Assembly: GCA_005809115.1 (NCBI GenBank)
Contig: SYLK01000932.1
Location: 1-9,172, forward strand
DNA: 9,172 nucleotides
DNA from: Planctomyces sp.
GTDB lineage: Bacteria; Planctomycetota; Planctomycetia; Planctomycetales; Planctomycetaceae
Direction of reading: 5' to 3'
The position numbers and the translations under genes are program-made. Under the pieces are notes generated by a model. The model made no database searches. It was given only the letters and a program-made list of their open reading frames with translations, and was not told where the DNA came from. Shown here in pieces: positions 1 to 6,438 of the stretch (position 1 is its first letter; the number at the start of each line of letters is the position of its first letter).

Positions 1-84
1 CCGGTCCCGACGGGTCGGAAACCGGTCCCGACGGGTCGGAAACCGGTCCCGACGGGTCGGAAACCGGTCCCGATAACCCTGAAA
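1..84 (+). repeat. In-frame 21-bp tandem repeat at the left edge
   Basis: Three identical 21-bp copies occupy 1-21, 22-42 and 43-63, and a fourth, diverged copy occupies 64-84. A fifth partial match starts at 85 (ccggtcca). Each unit equals seven codons, read in the frame of the downstream gene as the heptapeptide GPDGSET; the fourth copy reads GPDNPET. Identity at all codon positions in the first three copies points to recent expansion or homogenisation. The array starts at base 1, so its true length is unknown. The peptide is acidic, Gly/Pro/Ser-rich and likely a flexible linker. Confidence 0.95.
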
Positions 85-1139
85 CCGGTCCAGCTGAGTC
101 TGTATCACGAGCTGCCGAGTCGGCAGCAGCAGTCCGCATCGCCCGACTGCTGGAAGACCAGGTTTTGCCCTGTGTGGAAACACTGGTCGGTCCGATTGAG
201 GATGTGGATTGCGACAGTCGGATTTCCGTCGTACTCACGGAACTTGACCGTCGCACATCGCCCGACACCAATCCGGTTCGCGGATGTGTGCGATCCTCCG
301 ATTTTCTGATGCCCTTCGCATCCTCATCGGGGGACGTCCTGTACATTGACCGTCGGCTGCCGGAAGCTGAGCAACTGACAGCGCTTCTGGCACCTGAGAC
401 AGCGCATGCCGCTGTCTATTCGGCACTGCTCCGCCACCACGGCAGCCGGAGACCGCAGGAAGACTGGGCCGAATCGGAGACTCTGTGCGACATGCCAGCG
501 TGGCTCAATGAGGCCATAGCGCACGTCATGGAGCGGTGCCTGGTTCCGCAATCAGAGAACTTCCAGCGGCGTTATGCGGCATTCCGGAGAGCGCCGGGCA
601 GTTGTCCGGTCGTCGCGCCCGATCAGCAGCTGACACCGGAAAATCGGCGTGGTGGCACCCGCGCTGCGGCCACGCTGTTCGTCGAGTCGCTTCTGGCAGA
701 CCGCCGACAACTGCAGGAACTCCTCGATTTCCGGCTTCCACCCCTGCAGCGCCTCGACCGCATTTCAGGAATTCCATTCGCGCAGGCATATCGCAGCTGG
801 TCGCTGCAGACGGCAGCGGGATTTCTGAGGGACGCGGAATCTGGCTGTGAAGCGGATTCTGGCCATTCGGACGCGCAGGGTTCAGTCTCCGAGCACCCCG
901 CACAGTGGTGGCCCAGACTGGGGTCAGGCGGAACCCTTCAACTGCAGCAGTATGGTACCGCTGTGAGCCTCGTGCAGACAACTGCCCCGCTGGCAGCCAT
1001 CCGAATTCGTGCCGACCGCCGGGCGAACATTCAGGTATCACTGCTGCCGGCTCGGGACTCCAGACACCAGGATCGCACTCAGACTACAACCGCTTGCTCC
1101 GGATCTCGATCTGATCCCGCCGCTGAAAAATCTCTCTGA
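3..1139 (+). CDS. Peptidase-MA-like (gluzincin-fold) protein with altered zinc motif, 5' end missing
   Basis: The frame is open from base 3 to a TGA at 1137-1139, giving 378 visible residues; the start lies outside the window. A TTG at 165 could be read as a start, but the open frame and in-frame repeat upstream argue against it. Visible residues 1-28 are heptapeptide repeats. About 50-285 resemble the peptidase-MA / M1-like metallopeptidase region: a 'GDVLYIDRR' strand, then LTALLAPETAHAAV, then MPAWLNEAIAHVME, then a helical tail ending in IPFAQAYRSWSLQTAAGFL. In active relatives the first motif is HExxH and the second supplies the glutamate ligand (WLNEG). Here HExxH reads P131-E132-T-A-H135, so the first histidine is lost while E132, H135 and E170 remain. 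The last ~90 residues match nothing I recognise. The 3' end overlaps the convergent neighbour by 56 bp. The fold assignment is by motif and moderately sure; enzymatic activity is doubtful. Confidence 0.72.
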   Translation, partial: GPDGSETGPDGSETGPDGSETGPDNPETGPAESVSRAAESAAAVRIARLLEDQVLPCVETLVGPIEDVDCDSRISVVLTELDRRTSPDTNPVRGCVRSSDFLMPFASSSGDVLYIDRRLPEAEQLTALLAPETAHAAVYSALLRHHGSRRPQEDWAESETLCDMPAWLNEAIAHVMERCLVPQSENFQRRYAAFRRAPGSCPVVAPDQQLTPENRRGGTRAAATLFVESLLADRRQLQELLDFRLPPLQRLDRISGIPFAQAYRSWSLQTAAGFLRDAESGCEADSGHSDAQGSVSEHPAQWWPRLGSGGTLQLQQYGTAVSLVQTTAPLAAIRIRADRRANIQVSLLPARDSRHQDRTQTTTACSGSRSDPAAEKSL

Positions 1140-1575
1140 GTCGTTCTTTCGAGTACATCCGGACGATTGCTCCCTTGTACCGTTTCCGGCCCTCTGCGTC
1201 CGTGTCGACGTGTTGTGTCACTTCCGTGCTGGCTCGATCGGCATAGATTGCCGCGAATGTTTCCGGATCCACACCGCGACCTTCTTCCAGGTCCCGCACC
1301 GCATCAACCCCGCCCACGGACAGCGCAAAGAAATTGATGCCCTCCACAGCCACCGTATTCAGGCTCTCCGCCCGCAGGCTGTCAGCCAGGTCGCTGCCGC
1401 CCTTACGAAACTTCACGTAGGCTTCGAGTGTTTCATTGGAGACCGCCTCGACGATTTTTCGATCCGGCTGCGCAACGGCCTGCAGGTCCGCAGGTGACCC
1501 GGCCTGAAAAATGCCGCACGTATAGCCGAATGCAAAGACGGCTGAACCAGCCAGCAGTTTTCCAAATCGCTTCAT
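1084..1575 (-). CDS. Small exported or membrane-anchored protein of unknown function
   Basis: This encodes 163 residues. The ATG at 1573-1575 was chosen because AAAGAGG lies about 6 nt upstream on the coding strand and because it opens directly into an export signal: basic MKRFGK, then a hydrophobic stretch to about residue 26 (LLAGSAVFAFGYTCGIFQAG). The longer frame running up to 1788 begins with low-complexity Arg-rich sequence and has no convincing start. Residues 38-163 are charged and probably mostly helical (EAVSNETLEAYVKFRKG, YSKERLREIFQRRDQIEIR), with a hydrophobic centre at 76-91. I see no catalytic motif and do not recognise the family. C20 lies in a poor lipobox context (GYTC), so lipidation is unlikely. 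The gene is convergent with the peptidase-like gene, and the 3' ends overlap by 56 bp. Confidence 0.75.
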   Translation of the reverse strand: MKRFGKLLAGSAVFAFGYTCGIFQAGSPADLQAVAQPDRKIVEAVSNETLEAYVKFRKGGSDLADSLRAESLNTVAVEGINFFALSVGGVDAVRDLEEGRGVDPETFAAIYADRASTEVTQHVDTDAEGRKRYKGAIVRMYSKERLREIFQRRDQIEIRSKRL

Positions 1576-1697
1576 TGCAAGCCTCTTTCTCACCTCGAAC
1601 GCAGAAAAAGCCACCCAGAAAGCCCTGAACCTCACCGCGGAGCCTTGCCGGACACGCGAACTCAGTCCGCGAATTTCCGGTGTTTCGGATTTGGTAC

Positions 1698-1726
1698 GGT
1701 ATAGAGCACAATCCGACCGATCGCAA
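1698..1726 (-). promoter_or_regulatory. Sigma70-like promoter candidate for the small exported protein gene
   Basis: On the minus strand TTGCGA (1726-1721) is separated by 17 bp from TATACC (1703-1698). Each hexamer matches the consensus at four of six positions, and the spacing is optimal. It would give a 5' leader of roughly 115 nt before the ATG at 1575. The rest of the gap 1576-1787 holds no gene that I can support. The match is suggestive only, because such pairs also occur by chance. Confidence 0.35.
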
Positions 1727-1787
1727 GAGGTGAGGTGCCGGATTCGTCGAATGCCGCGGAGATGTCTGGCGCCGCACCTCAGGTGCA

Positions 1788-2009
1788 TCAGGCGGCTCGT
1801 CGCTTTTCCGAACCCCGGGCCTGGGTGAAATCCGGACGAATCTTTGAGCTGGATGGCACCCCAGTTGATGGCGCCCCAGTGGATGGCCTGACCCGTGCTG
1901 CGGAACCCATGCGATGGCTCAACGCGCCCAGCAGTACACAGACCGCCAGGGCCGCGAAACAGGCAGCAACCGCGACCTGGTCGTCCGAAATGTATTGTGA
2001 CACGTCCAT
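1788..2009 (-). CDS. Probable small single-span membrane protein (73 aa), function unknown
   Basis: The ATG at 2007-2009 opens a 73-residue frame: a short acidic N-terminus (MDVSQYISDD), one hydrophobic segment at about 11-31 (QVAVAACFAALAVCVLLGAL), then a basic, Ser/Pro-rich tail with an imperfect short repeat (STGAPSTGVPS) ending in SEKRRAA. The charge pattern suggests the C-terminal tail lies in the cytoplasm. The frame extends upstream to a TTG at 2225, but that part is Arg/Pro-rich and non-protein-like. The ribosome site is weak: AGGGA about 12 nt upstream. The opposite strand also has an open frame here. I prefer this one for its ATG and clean transmembrane segment. It is divergent from the TPR lipoprotein gene; no function is proposed. 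Confidence 0.5.
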   Translation of the reverse strand: MDVSQYISDDQVAVAACFAALAVCVLLGALSHRMGSAARVRPSTGAPSTGVPSSSKIRPDFTQARGSEKRRAA

Positions 2010-2283
2010 CGCTCTGCCATCCCTGAAAAACGTGCGAATGTCAACCCGGCACGGCACCGGTGCCGGTTTCCGTCGGCGTCGTGCTGCCGTCGTGGTGCCG
2101 CGATCGGCAGTTCCTGCATACCCGTATTTCGGCTGCGGAAGCCCGTCGGAATGAGCGCCACAGCCGATTTGTCGCTGGCCCGTCACGACGACAGATCCCA
2201 CCGGCCCCGATGGAAACGTCGTCAATTCCGCCGAAAATCAACCGGTACGCTTCACTTTGGCGGGAAAACCCCGCTACGAGATG

Positions 2284-2334
2284 TCGTTTTCCGGCAGCTT
2301 TGCAAAAGTCTGACGATGATTGCCGAAAAAACGA
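2284..2334. promoter_or_regulatory. Interrupted inverted repeat in the divergent intergenic region
   Basis: The outer arms tcgtttt (2284-2290) and aaaacga (2328-2334) pair over 7 bp. The inner arms cggca (2292-2296) and tgccg (2321-2325) pair over 5 bp. A 1-versus-2 nt internal loop separates them. The 24-nt centre contains a further small palindrome (cttt-gca-aaag). In RNA this is a 12-bp interrupted stem; in DNA it could be a protein-binding or cruciform site. There is no uridine run that would make it a classical terminator for the + strand. Confidence 0.4.
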
Positions 2335-2356
2335 TGCGAACTGGTTGCAGCGACTG

Positions 2357-2387
2357 AATCAGACACGACTGATTTCCCATCCGTGTC
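2357..2387 (+). promoter_or_regulatory. Overlapping, mutually exclusive inverted repeats in the TPR gene leader
   Basis: aatcag (2357-2362) pairs with ctgatt (2369-2374), leaving a 6-nt loop. gacacg (2362-2367) pairs with cgtgtc (2382-2387), leaving a 14-nt loop. The two pairings cannot form together. They sit 45-75 nt upstream of the TPR gene start. Six-bp arms are short and could be chance, so any role as an operator or leader switch is speculative. Confidence 0.25.
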
Positions 2388-2420
2388 GATGTTAGCGAGA
2401 GCCTGATGAGCGGGAATTCG

Positions 2421-2428
2421 GGAGGTGA
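2421..2428 (+). promoter_or_regulatory. Strong Shine-Dalgarno site fixing the TPR lipoprotein start
   Basis: GGAGGTGA is a near-perfect anti-16S match, and its GGAGG core ends 6 nt before the ATG at 2432. It decides in favour of this start over the in-frame ATG at 2516 and forces an unusually long N-terminal region ahead of the signal sequence. Confidence 0.85.
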
Positions 2429-2431
2429 GGC

Positions 2432-5400
2432 ATGCTCCGGTCAGTCAGCTCTGTGTTGAAACTCCGCGACCAGGGAAATTCCGTGGTCCGAACTGCGGCA
2501 TTCTGCAGGTCTGGCATGGCATTTCCGGCTCAAAACCCGTGCCGCAGGTTCGGGCAATTTCCGCCACAGTCGACGTCCTTTGTCCGGATTCTGGCCGGTC
2601 TGAGTCTGGCAGTCTGCCTGGCGTGCGGTCTGTCAGGATGTTCGAACCAGCGGCAACAGGCGGAGTCGCTCGTTCGGGTGGCACTCGAACCGCAGAAATC
2701 GGCTCGCCATGAAGACGCGTTGCAGGTCCTGGACCGCGCGGTGGCCCTGGCGCCCGAACTGGCTGAAGCCTGGTTTCTGCGGGGTACCAGTTACGCCGCA
2801 ACTCAGCAATTCCAGGCCGCCGAAGCTGATCTGCTGCGGACGACTCGGCTCAGACCGGGCTGGTCTCACGCCTGGCTGGCTCTGGCAGCCACACAGCGCT
2901 CTCTGGGTGAATTGCCTGCCAGTCTGAAGTCACTGTCTCAGGCTGTGGAAATTGACCCGGCTTCTCCCGCAGCGCTGTTCGATCGCGCATGCGTGCGAAT
3001 CGAACTGGGAGAACTCCGGGATGCACAGGATGACCTTGACCAGGTTCTGGCACGAAATCCGGACCACGAGGGCGCGTTGCTGCAGCGTGGTTGCCTTCTG
3101 TCGCAAACCCGGCCGCAGGATGCGGTGAATGACTTCAGCCGCCTTTTGTCGCTCAATCGGGACAGCGGCGAGGCCAGGCTGCAGCGCGGCATGGCTTACA
3201 GCCGAATTCACAGCTACGAACGCGCTCTGACAGATCTCAGTATGGCCTGCCGGCTGTCCCCCGAACAGCCGGCAGCCTGGCTGGAACGAGGACGCGTTCT
3301 GCTGGCGATCGGCCGTCCCGATGACGCAGCCAGCGACCTGACCACCGCGCTGCGACTGGCACCGGACCATGCCGAGTGTTGTCAGCTGCTTGGTGAGTCG
3401 CTGCTCGGTGCCGGCCGTGCTGAGGCCGCGATGGAGGCAATCGAGCAGGGACTTAGACTGCTCCCCGGCCACCCGGAGCTGCTGGCGCTGCGCGCCACAG
3501 CACTGGCCGAACTGGGGCGGTTCGAAGAATCGCTGAACGACCTCCGTCGGGCAAATGAAACGGGGAGTGTGACGGCTGATCACGCCGATGACATCGTCCG
3601 CCTGCAGGCCAAAGTCCTGACTCGCCTGAATCGTCCCGGGGAAGCGATCGAGCAGTTGTCGCAGCTCATTCTGCAGCAGCAGCAGAATTCCAGTCTCCTG
3701 CGCCAGCGCGCCCAGTTGTACCTGACGGTCGATGATCCCGGGGCAGCTGCAGCGGACCTGCTGCGTGTGGCGGACCTGTCGGCCGCCGACGACAGCCTGA
3801 TCGAGGACCTGGTCCAGAGCTGTCAGGCTGCCGACCTGCCACGTGTGGCTCTGTCGGTCATCGAACACAGCACGTCGGCTCCCGCCGGCGTGAGTCCTCG
3901 ACTGATTCTGCTCCGAGCACAGATACGCTATGGCTGCGGCGACATATCGGGCACAGTGAGTGATCTGGAACTGCTCCCGCCACAGATCCGCCACCTGCCA
4001 GAAACCGCGCTGCTCGAAGGCCTGGCGCTGTATGATCAGGGACGTTTTGACCGGGCCGTACAGGCTCTGGACGCCGTGGAACCGCCGAGACTGTCGGGCG
4101 ACCGCCTGCTGAAACGTGCCTTCGCACTGATGGAAATCAAGGACCTGAACCGCGCCAAAGTCGACCTCTCCGAGTATCTCCTGCAGCAGCCGGATGATCT
4201 CTCGGCTCGGGCCGCTCGGGCGGAACTGCTGGCAAGTCTTGAGGAATGGGAGGCTGCCGGAGCCGATGCTGACAGCGTCCTGACCGTTAATCCGAATCAT
4301 GCGCTCGCACGTTACGTCCGAGCCCGCTGCCGGCTGTCGCAACAGCGTTTTCAGGAGGCACTGGCCGATCTGGACTGGCTGGCTGACAACACCTCCGGCG
4401 TGGCTGACGATCCGGCGGAACACCTCTGGATGACCGCTCAGTGTCTGATTTCTCTGAATCAGCCGTTTCGGCTGCTGGAAGTCCTGGGAAGCCTGCTGAA
4501 GCTGGAGCCGAATCATCCCGGGGCGCTGCGGGTTCGGGCCGGCCTGCTGGAAAGCAAGGGGGCCTTCGACGCGGCCGCGGCGGACCTCGACACACTCCTG
4601 AAAGTCACCCCGCAGGATGCGACCGCACTCCGCCAGCGGGGAATGCTGCGGCATCGCGGCGGTCAGCATGCTGCCGCGGCCGAGGATTTCACAGCCGCGC
4701 TGCAGTTGCTGCCGCAGAACGCAGATCTGCACTATCGCCGCGGACTCGCTCGCCACCAGCTCGGACAGCCGGATGCCGCCATGACTGACCTGAATCAGGC
4801 GATTCAACTGCAGCCCGAGCTGGCCGACGCCTGGTACGTCCGGGCGAACGTTTTCGCAGCTCTGGGGCAGAATCCCATGGCGCTCGAGAACTACGAGGCC
4901 GCGATTCGGATTGATCCTCTGCATGTCGCCGCGTGGTACAATCGGGGTAACCTGCTGTTCAATCAGTCACAGCATCAGGCTGCGGTGGACTGCTGGACCG
5001 AAGCACTGCGGATCCAGCCAGACCTGTTCCGGGCATACAACAACCGCGCGGCCGCCTTCGTGACCCTCGAAAAATACACCGAGGCTGTCCGGGACTACGA
5101 ACAGGCCGTTCGCCTCAGTCCCGGTTTTGCCCGCGCTCATGATAACTTTGCCTGGCTGCTGGCAACCTGTGAAGACCCGGCAGTGCGCGATCCGATTCGG
5201 GCCGTGTCACACGCTCGCAGGGCGTGTGAACTGACCAGATTTCACGACTGGTCACATCTCAGCACACTGGCGGCGTGCTATGCCGAAGCCGGTGATTTTC
5301 CCAATGCGTCGGACTGGGCCACAAAAGCCCTGACATCTGCTCCGGATGACCAGAAGGATGACCTCCGCAGACTGGTCAATCTGTATCGCACACCCGCCAC

Positions 5401-5455
5401 CTCCGGCCAGCCGGCGCCGGCAGCCGCTCGCGCCACGGATCGGTCTGTTCGGTAA
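2432..5455 (+). CDS. Giant TPR lipoprotein (about 26 tetratricopeptide-like units)
   Basis: This encodes 1007 residues. A strong ribosome site supports the ATG at 2432. Residues 1-49 form an unusually long, Arg-containing N-terminus; about 50-66 are hydrophobic (VRILAGLSLAVCLACG) and end in a lipobox, L67-S-G-C70, so C70 should be the lipidated first residue of the mature protein. From about residue 90 to the end runs an almost uninterrupted series of 34-residue TPR-like units, about 26 by my count. The best ones are at the C-terminus (LADAWYVRANVFAALGQ, HVAAWYNRGNLLFNQSQ), and the central ones (roughly 370-560) are degenerate. The last units carry FAWLLATCEDP, a signature common in planctomycete-type TPR proteins. 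TPR superhelices bind protein partners, so a scaffold role at the membrane or periplasm is likely. No enzymatic domain is visible. The gene converges with the PhyH-family gene across 132 bp lacking a clear terminator. Confidence 0.95.
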   Translation: MLRSVSSVLKLRDQGNSVVRTAAFCRSGMAFPAQNPCRRFGQFPPQSTSFVRILAGLSLAVCLACGLSGCSNQRQQAESLVRVALEPQKSARHEDALQVLDRAVALAPELAEAWFLRGTSYAATQQFQAAEADLLRTTRLRPGWSHAWLALAATQRSLGELPASLKSLSQAVEIDPASPAALFDRACVRIELGELRDAQDDLDQVLARNPDHEGALLQRGCLLSQTRPQDAVNDFSRLLSLNRDSGEARLQRGMAYSRIHSYERALTDLSMACRLSPEQPAAWLERGRVLLAIGRPDDAASDLTTALRLAPDHAECCQLLGESLLGAGRAEAAMEAIEQGLRLLPGHPELLALRATALAELGRFEESLNDLRRANETGSVTADHADDIVRLQAKVLTRLNRPGEAIEQLSQLILQQQQNSSLLRQRAQLYLTVDDPGAAAADLLRVADLSAADDSLIEDLVQSCQAADLPRVALSVIEHSTSAPAGVSPRLILLRAQIRYGCGDISGTVSDLELLPPQIRHLPETALLEGLALYDQGRFDRAVQALDAVEPPRLSGDRLLKRAFALMEIKDLNRAKVDLSEYLLQQPDDLSARAARAELLASLEEWEAAGADADSVLTVNPNHALARYVRARCRLSQQRFQEALADLDWLADNTSGVADDPAEHLWMTAQCLISLNQPFRLLEVLGSLLKLEPNHPGALRVRAGLLESKGAFDAAAADLDTLLKVTPQDATALRQRGMLRHRGGQHAAAAEDFTAALQLLPQNADLHYRRGLARHQLGQPDAAMTDLNQAIQLQPELADAWYVRANVFAALGQNPMALENYEAAIRIDPLHVAAWYNRGNLLFNQSQHQAAVDCWTEALRIQPDLFRAYNNRAAAFVTLEKYTEAVRDYEQAVRLSPGFARAHDNFAWLLATCEDPAVRDPIRAVSHARRACELTRFHDWSHLSTLAACYAEAGDFPNASDWATKALTSAPDDQKDDLRRLVNLYRTPATSGQPAPAAARATDRSVR

Positions 5456-5587
5456 GGACCGGCCAAAAAATCAGTTGAACAAACTCATGAAAACTTCGGC
5501 CGCATGAATCCTGCACCTCGGATTCGGATTCGCTGGATCAGTTCTTCAGCTGGCCGATGATTTCATGCAGCAATTTTACGGTCAAAA

Positions 5588-6316
5588 CTAATATTCCGGG
5601 ACATTGTCCGGCTCCTGAATCAGAATCCGCCGAACTGCGTCCGGATGTCGCGTCAGGACCTCCGGAGCCGGATCCGCAATGGGTGTCTGCACCAGCAGCG
5701 GTGAGTCGCGCCGGGAAAACGAGGCGAAAATCGCCAGCCGCGGGTCGGCCGCTGCGTTGTGCACGGCAGAATGCTGACAATGCACGTTCAGAAGAAAGAC
5801 CGTGCCGGCTTTTCCCAGAAGCTGCCGCTGCTGTGGATGCGGACGCCGCAGGTCATGGTGCCCCCGAAGCATCCAGGGGTTCCGATGAGAACCAGGGACA
5901 ACACGCGTAGCACCGTTCTCAGCGGTAAAATCCACCAGCGCGCAGATCGCGTGGCAGACATACCACACTCCGGGTTCCCCCTGCCCTCCCCAGTCGGTAT
6001 GCAGTGCCTGCTGCCCGTGACCAGGCCTCAGCCCGCGACAAAACACCCCCAGCAGCCGATACGACGGGCCGAGCACACGTTCTGCTCCGGCGAGGATCCG
6101 AGGATGCTGCCACGCTGCGTCAAAGGCCGGTTCGTTCAGCAGGCCGTTGACGATCATGGTCCCGGCATGCTCCTGTGGCGTGACCGCCAGGAGCTGATCG
6201 AGCCGGCACCGCATCGCCTGCAACTGAAGATCGCTCACGACACCCGTGAGCGCGAGACATCCGTCCTGATCGAGTTCCTGTGTCTCACGCTGTGACAGGG
6301 CAGAATTTTCAGACAT
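5588..6316 (-). CDS. Phytanoyl-CoA dioxygenase (PhyH) family Fe(II)/2-oxoglutarate oxygenase
   Basis: The protein has 242 residues, slightly short but within the range for bacterial PhyH proteins. It shows the family's double-stranded beta-helix landmarks: H106-T-D108 (LHTDW, proximal iron ligands), NGATRVVPGSH at 134-144, the distal iron ligand H182 in QHSAVHN, and R193 (ADPRLAIFASFSRR), which should bind the 2-oxoglutarate carboxylate. All expected catalytic residues are present, so an active soluble, cytoplasmic hydroxylase is likely. The substrate cannot be read from the sequence; bacterial members act on many small molecules and the name does not imply phytanoyl-CoA. There is no signal peptide. 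The ATG at 6314-6316 gives a natural N-terminus (MSENSALSQRETQELDQDG), but its ribosome site is weak (AAAGAG about 12 nt upstream). A tandem 9-bp repeat lies 16-34 nt upstream. Nothing nearby suggests a biosynthetic cluster. Confidence 0.9.
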   Translation of the reverse strand: MSENSALSQRETQELDQDGCLALTGVVSDLQLQAMRCRLDQLLAVTPQEHAGTMIVNGLLNEPAFDAAWQHPRILAGAERVLGPSYRLLGVFCRGLRPGHGQQALHTDWGGQGEPGVWYVCHAICALVDFTAENGATRVVPGSHRNPWMLRGHHDLRRPHPQQRQLLGKAGTVFLLNVHCQHSAVHNAAADPRLAIFASFSRRDSPLLVQTPIADPAPEVLTRHPDAVRRILIQEPDNVPEY

Positions 6317-6332
6317 CGCAGGCCATCACTCT

Positions 6333-6350
6333 TTAATGACGTTAATGACG
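6333..6350. repeat. Tandem 9-bp direct repeat upstream of the PhyH gene
   Basis: ttaatgacg occurs twice back to back (6333-6341 and 6342-6350), followed by another tt. On the coding strand of the PhyH gene it reads CGTCATTAA twice. It is AT-rich compared with its surroundings and overlaps the ribosome-binding or promoter-proximal region of that gene, so it could be an operator. A chance duplication is possible. Confidence 0.55.
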
Positions 6351-6387
6351 TTCCGGATCCGGGGGCTTCGGCACGTCAGAACGACAG

Positions 6388-6419
6388 GCAGATCCTGCAG
6401 AGGGTTCTGCAGAATCTGC
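6388..6419 (-). terminator. Strong hairpin after the Gly/His-rich secreted protein gene
   Basis: The arms 6388-6401 (gcagatcctgcaga) and 6406-6419 (tctgcagaatctgc) pair at 13 of 14 positions around a 4-nt loop. It begins 19 nt past the stop codon of the gene at 6439-6981, where a transcription end is expected. There is no long uridine run after it on the minus strand (only CTGTCGTTCTG), so it may terminate poorly, or protect the 3' end, rather than act as a textbook terminator. Confidence 0.5.
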
Positions 6420-6438
6420 TTTGCGGGAGTCCCGTTTT

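Larger units (their letters stand above)
2010..2431. other. Divergent intergenic region (422 bp) without a supported gene
   Basis: This stretch separates the leftward small membrane protein gene from the rightward TPR lipoprotein gene, so both promoters should lie here. Open frames within it are short, Arg/Pro-rich and lack ribosome sites. It holds a long interrupted inverted repeat at 2284-2334, two overlapping inverted repeats at 2357-2387, and a small GC hairpin at 2260-2274 (gcggg/cccgc, 5-nt loop). I found no promoter hexamer pair that I would defend in either direction. Confidence 0.6.

Noticed and set aside
1..84. CRISPR array
   Set aside because: The 21-bp units are directly adjacent with no spacers, keep a reading frame, and there are no cas genes.
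526..1041. 171-codon minus-strand open frame within the peptidase-like gene
   Set aside because: It is an antisense shadow rich in Arg/Pro/Gly. The + strand frame has coherent peptidase-MA-like motifs.
1576..1788. N-terminal extension of the small exported protein to 1788
   Set aside because: It would place 71 Arg/Cys-rich residues before an obvious signal sequence, would cover the promoter candidate, and lacks the ribosome site that the ATG at 1575 has.
1735..2154. 139-codon + strand open frame overlapping the 73-aa membrane protein
   Set aside because: Its GTG start sits one base after the only Shine-Dalgarno-like sequence, which is too close, and the translation shows no domain or segment pattern. 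The minus-strand frame has an ATG and a clean transmembrane segment. The choice is not certain.
2010..2225. N-terminal extension of the small membrane protein to a TTG at 2225
   Set aside because: The extra 72 residues are Arg/Pro/Gly-rich and low in protein-like pattern. They would bury the transmembrane segment mid-protein, and there is no supporting ribosome site.
2930..4924. 664-codon open frame antisense to the TPR gene
   Set aside because: It mirrors the GC-rich, third-position-biased TPR gene. Its translation is rich in Arg, Gln and Cys with no domain, and the + strand frame is an unambiguous TPR protein.
5456..5587. Terminator between the convergent TPR and PhyH genes
   Set aside because: Only weak 5-6 bp inverted repeats are present (for example gaatcc at 5506 with ggattc at 5520), and none is followed by a T-run on either strand.
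5759..6295. 178-codon + strand open frame within the PhyH gene
   Set aside because: The minus strand carries all PhyH catalytic motifs in order, so this is an antisense shadow.
6423..6436. Short + strand terminator (cggg-agt-cccg followed by ttttt)
   Set aside because: The stem is only 4 bp, and it would terminate transcription running antisense to the minus-strand genes, where no + strand gene exists.
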